Assembly: GCA_007095785.1 (NCBI GenBank)
Contig: SFBL01000074.1
Span: 1 to 38,819, forward strand
Length of the DNA stretch: 38,819 nucleotides
Direction of reading: 5' to 3'
Source: Microcystis aeruginosa Ma_SC_T_19800800_S464
GTDB taxonomy: Bacteria; Cyanobacteriota; Cyanobacteriia; Cyanobacteriales; Microcystaceae
The translations under genes and the position numbers were made by a program. Positions 33,529-38,819 of this stretch are shown piece by piece (the first letter of the stretch is position 1; every line of letters begins with the position of its first letter). The notes under the pieces were generated by a model. That model was given only the letters and a program-made list of their open reading frames with translations. It had not been told where the DNA came from and searched no databases.

Positions 33529-34146
33529 ATGAGCGATCCTCGTCTGTCTCTAGTGGCAGCTGCCCGAAGATTTTATCAACTGGGTTGGATGCTTGGCACG
33601 GCGGGTAATTTATCCGCTAAAGTTGATGATCATAGTTTTTGGATTACTGCCAGTGGCAAAAGTAAAGGTAAATTAACAGAACAGGATTTTGTGCGCGTGG
33701 ATCTGACCGGGAAAGTCAGGGAATTAGCTCATCCGGATAATCGTCCTTCGGCAGAAACTAGCATTCATCAGGTGATTTATTGTCTCTTTCCCCAAGCACA
33801 AGCTTGTTATCATGTTCACTCGGTGGAAGCGAATTTAGTTTCCCGTTTTGCTCGCGAGGACAAGTTATCGTTACCTCCCTTAGAAATGTTGAAAGGTTTA
33901 GGTATTTGGGTAGAAAATCCTCAAGTATTTATGCCAGTTTTTACCAACTATCTCGATGTGCCGAAAATTGCTGCAGAAATAGAAAGTAGATTGTCAGCTT
34001 TCCCCCCAGAAATTCCCGCTTTACTGATTTCTTACCATGGCGTGACAGTTTGGGGTGAGTCTCTAGAAACTACCGAGAATTATTTAGAGATAGTCGAGTA
34101 TATTTTTCGCTATCTAGTGGCAGCCTATCAAGTAAAACCTTGTTAA
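33529..34146 (+). CDS. mtnB: Methylthioribulose-1-phosphate dehydratase
   Basis: A 205-residue class II aldolase-fold enzyme of the methionine salvage pathway, converting 5-methylthioribulose-1-phosphate to the diketone. Visible features: GWMLGTAGNLSAKVDDHSFW and ITASGKSKGKL near the N-terminus; SAETSIHQVIY; the zinc ligands in CYHVHSVEAN (HxH) and a third His in LISYHGVTVWG; and PLEMLKGLG. The length and all metal ligands fit MtnB rather than fuculose aldolase. Other salvage genes are not in the window. The ATG at 33529 gives MSDPRLSLVAAARRFYQLGW, the standard start. Confidence 0.9.
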   Translation: MSDPRLSLVAAARRFYQLGWMLGTAGNLSAKVDDHSFWITASGKSKGKLTEQDFVRVDLTGKVRELAHPDNRPSAETSIHQVIYCLFPQAQACYHVHSVEANLVSRFAREDKLSLPPLEMLKGLGIWVENPQVFMPVFTNYLDVPKIAAEIESRLSAFPPEIPALLISYHGVTVWGESLETTENYLEIVEYIFRYLVAAYQVKPC

Positions 34147-34194
34147 ATTTTCATTTAGACAAGGGAATAAAAGAAAGATTGCCGATATTTGCCA

Positions 34195-34265
<71 letters not shown>

Positions 34266-34399
34266 GATCAGTCATTATTCATCTTAGCACAATAGATGAC
34301 AGTTTGCCAAGAGTGGAACCCAAGAGTTAAGCGATCAATCTATGATCTATGCAGCCCTTTTCTAATCTAGTGAGAGATTTTAGGCTTTTAAAAGCAATT

Positions 34400-34735
34400 A
34401 TGATGAGAAATCCAAGATATTTACTAACTTTTATCGGTTTATTGGCTTTATCCTTGCCAGTACAGGCTAATAATACCGTTTACCTTAGCCAAAGTTCTAA
34501 TACTGCCACGACTTTCGACAGTTATCGTCAAGAATGTTTACAAAGAGCGCGCGGGGAAGGATTAGCTGCTGATGTGGCAAAAGACCTATGCGACTGCACG
34601 ATTAAAAAATTCCAAGCTCGTTACAATCTACAGCAATTCCGCTCCCTCGTGCAGAAGTCGAAAACCGATAAAGCTGCCGCTAGAACTTTAGCGAGTGTGG
34701 GAGAAGCTTGTTTTGATGAGATTTTGTACGAATAG
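34400..34735 (+). CDS. Secreted or periplasmic small protein with four cysteines
   Basis: A 111-residue protein when started at the ATG at 34400. MMRNPRYLLTFIGLLALSLP is a good signal peptide with cleavage near VQA-NN. The frame continues 17 codons upstream (to 34349), but that addition would bury the signal peptide. The mature part is helical, with C-x(n)-CDC and a C-terminal Cys (ECLQRARGEG, DLCDCTIKKF, GEACFDEIL), likely two disulfides. The pattern resembles small helical secreted proteins of unknown function in cyanobacteria. No neighbour suggests a role. Confidence 0.6.
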   Translation: MMRNPRYLLTFIGLLALSLPVQANNTVYLSQSSNTATTFDSYRQECLQRARGEGLAADVAKDLCDCTIKKFQARYNLQQFRSLVQKSKTDKAAARTLASVGEACFDEILYE

Positions 34736-35144
34736 CAGGGATTTTTTTAGCTATGACATTGACACTCCCTGCTACCCGCTCCGGGACTCATAGACAGTCT
34801 TAACGAGTAATTTAAATAGTCAACAGCTTATTTATGTCAACGCTCCCGATGGCACAAAAATCGCATTATTGGAGTATCAAGACGATTATCAATGGCGATA
34901 ATTTCTGTCTCAAATTCTTTAGGAATGCCTCCCAATCATTAATAAGTTCAGACGTATTATACTAAATCCTGTTTTAAAAGTATAGGAGGGTAAGGAGTGG
35001 GGAATTAGGGAAGTAGGGAGTGGGTTTTTAAAGTTCGATTGGCAGTTAATCGCACTATTAAAAACCGATTTTGTGTTATTATCTAAATTCTTGGAGCTTG
35101 TTGCTGTATAATTCTGATGACTGCCACCGCTTTTCATCTGAACT
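34736..35144. other. Spacer with a possible gene remnant
   Basis: The + strand at about 34797-34901 reads as ...QQLIYVNAPDGTKIALLEYQ... to a TAA, with a stop codon just upstream and no start. It looks like the C-terminal end of a lost gene. The rest (34902-35144) contains only purine-rich runs and the leader of the Mrr-type gene. Confidence 0.35.
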
Positions 35145-36068
35145 ATGCCCATTCCCGATTTTCAATCGATTATGTTGCCCCTATTAAAAATACTTGCAGA
35201 TGGCAAAGTTTATAAATATCGAGAAATTCTTGAAGCTTTGGTCAGAGAGTTTCAAGTCACGGAAGCAGAAAGAAAAGAAATGCTTCCCAGTGGACAACAA
35301 GAAATTTTTGCTAATCGAGTCGGTTGGGCAAAAACCTATTTAAAGAAAGCGGGATTAATTGACTCACCCCAAAGAGCAACTTTTGTAATTTCTGAGAGAG
35401 GACAAGAAATCTTATCTCAAAATCCTGCTCGAATTGATGCAAAATTTCTGAGACAGTTTCCCGAATTTCAAGAATTCAATCAAGTCAATAAGCAAAATGA
35501 AACTATTACTCTTGAAAGCAATTTATCAACTTCTGAGCAAGAACAAACACCAGAAGAATTACTAGAAAACTCCTATAAAGAAATTCGGCAAGCATTAGCG
35601 ACAGACTTACTCTCTATTCTGCGAAAATTATCCCCAGATAATTTTGAAAAATTAGTAGTAGAATTACTGGTAAAAATGGGTTATGGAGGCTCGATTAGAG
35701 ATGCTGGTAAAGCGGTGGGTAAGAGCGGTGATCAAGGGATTGATGGGATAATAAAAGAAGATAGACTCGGTTTAGATATAATCTATATTCAAGCCAAAAG
35801 ATGGGCTGATAATAATGCCGTTGGTCGTCCAGAAATCCAGAAATTTGTCGGGGCATTAGCGGGACAAGGAGCCAAAAAAGGTATTTTCATCACTACTTCC
35901 TATTTTACCAAAGAGGCTTTAGAATATGCCCCCAGAAATGAGATAAAAATAGTGCTGATTGATGGGGAAGAATTAGGTCAATTGATGATTGATTATAACT
36001 TAGGTGTATCGACCAAAGAAATCTATGAAATCAAGAGAATTGATCATGATTATTTTGGGGATGAATGA
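35145..36068 (+). CDS. mrr: Mrr-family restriction endonuclease
   Basis: A 307-residue protein with an N-terminal winged-helix Mrr_N domain (about 1-95: MLPLLKILADGKVYKYREIL, VGWAKTYLKKAGLI, ISERGQEIL) and a C-terminal Mrr_cat domain (about 155-290). The catalytic motif is the PD-(D/E)xK variant D200 with Q216-A-K218 (GDQGIDGIIKED then IYIQAKRW). These enzymes cut DNA with foreign methylation; target modification cannot be read from sequence. All catalytic residues look intact. No methyltransferase is nearby, consistent with a type IV enzyme. The ATG at 35145 gives the standard MPIPDFQSIMLPLLK start. Confidence 0.9.
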   Translation: MPIPDFQSIMLPLLKILADGKVYKYREILEALVREFQVTEAERKEMLPSGQQEIFANRVGWAKTYLKKAGLIDSPQRATFVISERGQEILSQNPARIDAKFLRQFPEFQEFNQVNKQNETITLESNLSTSEQEQTPEELLENSYKEIRQALATDLLSILRKLSPDNFEKLVVELLVKMGYGGSIRDAGKAVGKSGDQGIDGIIKEDRLGLDIIYIQAKRWADNNAVGRPEIQKFVGALAGQGAKKGIFITTSYFTKEALEYAPRNEIKIVLIDGEELGQLMIDYNLGVSTKEIYEIKRIDHDYFGDE

Positions 36069-36143
36069 GAGAGAGAAGGGGACAAGGGTTACAGAAAACG
36101 GCCATGGCGTTAAAATAGATAGAAAAAATAGAGGATAAAAACT

Positions 36144-36725
36144 ATGGACGGGATGACCTTTTTTCAGAAAAGTGCGGGACAGTGGAAATCTCAGCGCACT
36201 ACCCATCATTTACCCTTTCGACGCTCAGAAACCGGCGATTCCGAGATTTATGTGGAAGCTTTAAGCTCCGATAACCCGAAAATTATCGCTATCTGTGAAA
36301 TGCACGAAGTGGATCCCGCTAAGACTGTGGGAGGTGCCTTTGTCAGTTGGGATGGTTCGATGCAGTGGGACAAAGAAGACGAAAATCATCAAGGAACCAC
36401 CGTTTTTGCGCTAATTCCCGACGAAGATAATCCCCAAGCTGGTGTTCTCCTGCGGGAGCGAGGTTATGCGGAAATCGTTCCCGTGGCGGGCCGTTATCAC
36501 ATTGATGAACAGGAAGGTTTAGTCTTAATTACAGAATACGAAACTATGACCTCGATCGAGCGTTTTTGGTTTGCCGATGCCGATTTACGTCTCCGCACTA
36601 GCACAGTTCAACGTTTTGGCGGTTTTAATACGGCCACGTTCTGTGCTGAATCCCGCAATCAGTCATCGGAGTCAGTCTCTAGTGATTCCCCCGAACCGTC
36701 ATCCTATTCGATTAGTGGCTGGTAA
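36144..36725 (+). CDS. cpcS: CpcS/CpeS-type phycobiliprotein chromophore lyase
   Basis: A 193-residue lipocalin-like lyase that attaches phycocyanobilin to cysteine-84-type sites of phycobiliproteins. Family features: MTFFQKSAGQWKSQRTTHHL at the start, a W-rich GGAFVSWDGSMQWDKED, GVLLRERGYAEIVPVAGRY and SIERFWFADADLRLRTSTV. The C-terminal Ser-rich tail (SSESVSSDSPEPSS) is disordered. Whether it is the S-I or another subtype needs a tree. The cpcG linker gene follows after 311 bases of repeats on the same strand, a sensible phycobilisome context. Confidence 0.88.
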   Translation: MDGMTFFQKSAGQWKSQRTTHHLPFRRSETGDSEIYVEALSSDNPKIIAICEMHEVDPAKTVGGAFVSWDGSMQWDKEDENHQGTTVFALIPDEDNPQAGVLLRERGYAEIVPVAGRYHIDEQEGLVLITEYETMTSIERFWFADADLRLRTSTVQRFGGFNTATFCAESRNQSSESVSSDSPEPSSYSISGW

Positions 36726-36728
36726 ATT

Positions 36729-36798
36729 CAGTTATCAGTTATCAGTCATCAGTCATCAGTCATCAGTTATCAGTTATCAGTTATCAGTCATCAGTCAT
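36729..36798 (+). repeat. Two-word heptamer array, 10 units of CAGTTAT / CAGTCAT
   Basis: With T=CAGTTAT and C=CAGTCAT the order is TTCCCTTTCC, without a break in the 7-base period. Confidence 0.95.
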
Positions 36799-36843
36799 CA
36801 GCTTTTTTCTCCCCTCTCCCCCGCAACGCGCACGCAGTGACCA

Positions 36844-36906
36844 CCCCAACCCCCAACCCCCAACCCCCAACCCCCAACCCCTAACCCCCAACCCCCAACC
36901 CCCAAC
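36844..36906 (+). repeat. Heptamer array (CCCCAAC), 9 units
   Basis: Nine units, the sixth being CCCTAAC. Strict period of seven. Confidence 0.95.
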
Positions 36907-37036
36907 ACCCCGGATAGTAAACAAGTTTTCTTAACAATTGTAAGAATTTTTAATATTTCTTTTCTAGTTGGCACCTACTCCCTTATCATTAGGAGGAAAG
37001 TTTTTTAAGCATTTCTAAGGATACGGAGGTTTACCC

Positions 37037-37789
37037 TTGGCCATTCCTCTTTTAAATTACGCCCCCAAGTCCCAAAACGTGCGGGTAGCTGGTTATGATG
37101 TCGGTGGAGACGAAAAACCGAAAGTTTACACGACGGAAAATGTCCTCTCCCCTACCGACCTGGACGATTTAATCGAAGCCGCTTACCGTCAGATTTTCTT
37201 CCATGCCTTTAAATGGGATCGGGAACCTTTCCTCGAATCCCAATTACGCAATGGACAATTATCGGTGCGGGATTTCATTCGTGGCCTACTGTTATCGAAA
37301 ACCTTCTATAACAGCTTCTACGAGAAAAACAGCAACTATCGCTTTGTCGAACAGGTAGTACAAAGAGTTCTCGGTCGCGATGTCTATAGCGAAAGAGAAA
37401 AAATTGCTTGGTCGATTGTCGTTGCCACCAAAGGGATTCAAGGTTTTGTCGATCAACTGCTCAACAGTGACGAGTATCTGCAAAGCTTTGGTTATGATAC
37501 CGTTCCTTACCAACGTCGTCGCACCCTAGCCAGCCGCGACATCGGTGAACGTCCCTTCAACATCACCTCGCCTCGCTACGATGGCTACTATCGTGGTATT
37601 TTGGGCTTCCCCCAAATCGTTTGGCAGAATGCTGTCCGTCGCTATATTCCCCAAGAGCAAAAACCCAAAGCTGGCGATCCTTCCAGCTTCTTGGCTATGG
37701 CCCGGGGTCTCGGTAGCGCCAAAGGCAATCCTGTACCAAGAGTCTCCGCTATGAATATTAACATCGAGGCTTCTGTACCCCGTCGTTAA
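37037..37789 (+). CDS. cpcG: Phycobilisome rod-core linker CpcG
   Basis: A 250-residue linker joining phycocyanin rods to the allophycocyanin core. The N-terminal PBS linker domain (about 15-180) shows [60 protein letters not shown] and [20 protein letters not shown]. The C-terminal tail lacks the hydrophobic segment of the CpcG2/CpcL (photosystem I) type, so it is the standard core-binding form. The start is TTG at 37037, chosen because ALPLLxYAPKSQ is the known N-terminus and GGAGG precedes it. The length is normal. Confidence 0.93.
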   Translation: MAIPLLNYAPKSQNVRVAGYDVGGDEKPKVYTTENVLSPTDLDDLIEAAYRQIFFHAFKWDREPFLESQLRNGQLSVRDFIRGLLLSKTFYNSFYEKNSNYRFVEQVVQRVLGRDVYSEREKIAWSIVVATKGIQGFVDQLLNSDEYLQSFGYDTVPYQRRRTLASRDIGERPFNITSPRYDGYYRGILGFPQIVWQNAVRRYIPQEQKPKAGDPSSFLAMARGLGSAKGNPVPRVSAMNINIEASVPRR

Positions 37790-37808
37790 TTTTTAGCTAA
37801 ACCTGCCG

Positions 37809-37879
37809 GGGAGAGTCCCTAATTGGCAGAATGACCTGCGAACCATAATCAGGTTATCCTGTGAATTGGTGGCTCTCCC
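37809..37879 (+). terminator. Branched hairpin downstream of cpcG
   Basis: GGGAGAG (37809-37815) pairs with CTCTCCC (37873-37879), enclosing a second 8-base stem at 37831-37838 with 37850-37857. It lies 20 bases after the cpcG stop. It could end or stabilise the transcript; no T-run follows. Confidence 0.45.
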
Positions 37880-37987
37880 TATGGAGTTGCTCCTGAGATA
37901 ATCCCCCCAGCGAGATCGTATTCCAAGGCAGACCCTTGCAACAAGGATATTAAGTATTGATCTTCTAGGACACCTTCTAGTAATCGC

Positions 37988-38767
37988 TTACTCTGCTTCT
38001 CCAACTAATATAAATCCGGCCCAGTTAACGGGTTCAGGGTGTTGTTTCATAATAGTTAACATTGCTTGTTGTAAAGCTTGGGCTTTATTGGGTTTAGTTT
38101 TAAGATTGTTGTAAAATTCGATCATTAAATCAGAAGTTGCTGCATCGGGAACAGACCATAAAGAAACAACTACACTTTTGACTCCTGCTGCCATAAAAGG
38201 TCTTGCTATACCTACAACTCCATCACTGGTAATCTCTCCTAATCCTGTATCACAAGCACTTAAAACAACTAAATTAGTGCGTAAGTGCATCCCATAAATT
38301 TCTCCACTCAAAAAGCCAGATTGTTCGTTAGCAGGGGCTAGAGCGATAGCTTGATCATTACCATGAGTTGCTAAGTGAATAATATCAGCATTAGGCATTT
38401 GTCCGGTGACATTTTGTATATTCGCTTGTTCACCAATTAGGGGTTGAGTTCCTAACATTTGAGAAATGGCTTCTGCTTCTTTTTCTGTTCCGGGTAAAGC
38501 GGGAAGTTGTTGACCATTTTCCATTTTAGGCATGGTAGGATTTCCAACAATTAGAGCATTTGAGGTAAGATTTAGAGTATTGTTACTAGATTCTTGATCA
38601 ATTAGTTGTAGGGTTTGAATAGAGGGAGAAATCTGGATTGGATGCTTTTCTATGAGATATTTTCCATCAGCAGTTTTTAAAGCAGCAAAAGGAACTCTAA
38701 AGCCCACATTCAGCAGATTAAATTGAAAAAAAGTTATTTTAGGTAAAGTGGATTTTAAAATGACCAA
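37988..38767 (-). pseudogene. CHAT-domain protease, 5' part lost to an IS insertion
   Basis: The open frame (259 codons) carries the C-terminal CHAT domain of a TPR-CHAT type protein: RVPFAALK, ADIIHLATHG with the catalytic His, VVLSACDTGLGEITSDGVVG with the catalytic Cys, and VKSVVVSLWSVPDAATSDLM. Homology seems to begin near residue 23 (about 38701). Upstream codons are unlike protein, there is no ATG, and a stop codon is in frame at about 38785. The + strand from about 38704 reads instead as the end and start of an insertion sequence. The catalytic pair is intact but the N-terminal part, usually TPRs, is gone. This is a different CHAT subfamily from the receptor at 20164. Confidence 0.75.
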
Positions 38768-38819
38768 AATGAAAACAGAAGTTCAAATAGACATACAAGA
38801 CATAGACCACTTGGGTATC
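38704..38819 (+). mobile_element. Left end of an IS1634-like insertion sequence (continues outside)
   Basis: The CHAT homology stops near 38701, and from there the + strand runs into a transposase-like frame. The exact terminus is not certain; an inverted-repeat end cannot be checked because the other end is outside the window. Confidence 0.5.
38760..38819 (+). CDS. IS1634-family (DUF4277) transposase, first 20 codons
   Basis: ATG at 38760 gives MTKMKTEVQIDIQDIDHLGI to the window edge. The DIxHLGI segment is the start of DUF4277 transposases of the IS1634/IS4 group. A second ATG is at 38769. Only 20 residues are visible, so the family call depends on that motif plus the truncated CHAT gene beside it. 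Confidence 0.55.
   Translation, partial: MTKMKTEVQIDIQDIDHLGI

Larger units (their letters stand above)
36726..37036. other. Repeat-filled spacer between cpcS and cpcG
   Basis: It holds two heptamer arrays (36729-36798 and 36844-36906). The remaining 130 bases are the cpcG leader with GGAGG before the TTG start. Confidence 0.7.

Overview
The window comes from a cyanobacterial chromosome. It carries phycobilisome genes (a CpcG rod-core linker and a CpcS-type bilin lyase), a DesD-type delta-6 fatty-acid desaturase, a DXCF-type cyanobacteriochrome-like kinase and many copies of the HIP1 octamer GCGATCGC. Intergenic DNA is crowded with heptanucleotide tandem repeats and remnants of mobile elements, and gyrB contains an intein at the site known from Synechocystis. 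Moderate GC and very repetitive spacers fit Microcystis or a close relative; that assignment is inference, because no search was run.

Layout. 1-1510: decaying toxin-antitoxin genes (an intact overlapping YefM/Txe pair that runs off the edge, a VapB-like antitoxin with a truncated VapC, an antitoxin stub) and a Nif11-domain protein. 1828-5668: housekeeping genes miaB, a DUF2358 protein, a membrane GTPase, rpmG and rpsR. 6169-8546: a PAS-GAF-GAF histidine kinase and tRNA-Phe. 8788-14021: a HEAT-repeat protein overlapping ubiX, a LapA-like protein, ilvH and an FHA-fused penicillin-binding protein. 14218-17356 (minus strand): an RTX-type repeat protein, pgsA and desD. 17602-24961: a five-gene co-directional operon described below. 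25246-29013: an OmpR-type regulator and intein-containing gyrB. 29230-32161: a C-DES-like class V aminotransferase and a RecB/RNase H-like nuclease. 32141-32541: a compact IS200/IS605-like element holding a probable HEARO/omega-RNA but no nuclease gene. 32657-37789: small membrane proteins, mtnB, tRNA-Cys, a secreted protein, an Mrr-type endonuclease, cpcS and cpcG. 37988-38819: a CHAT protease gene whose 5' part is replaced by the start of an IS1634-like transposase at the right edge.

The most interesting system is the operon at 17602-24961. It encodes a sigma-region-4-like DNA-binding protein, a DUF1822 protein, an 869-residue protein that joins a cytoplasmic CHAT (caspase-like) protease with His240 and Cys286 through one membrane helix and a TPR-like segment to a periplasmic type-I solute-binding domain, a PspA/Vipp1 (ESCRT-III)-like coiled-coil protein, and a second membrane-anchored paralogue of the same TPR plus solute-binding ectodomain without the protease. 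Read together, it looks like a ligand-gated transmembrane caspase with a protease-free partner receptor, a membrane-remodelling or membrane-protecting protein and its own transcription factor. The architecture is seen in the sequence; the signalling model is inference.

Other points: a GyrB mini-intein whose endonuclease region is largely deleted; heptamer arrays built of two alternating 7-base words (26054-26207 and 36729-36798); MITE-like insertions inside such arrays; and a 35-base dispersed repeat shared by two arrays on opposite strands.
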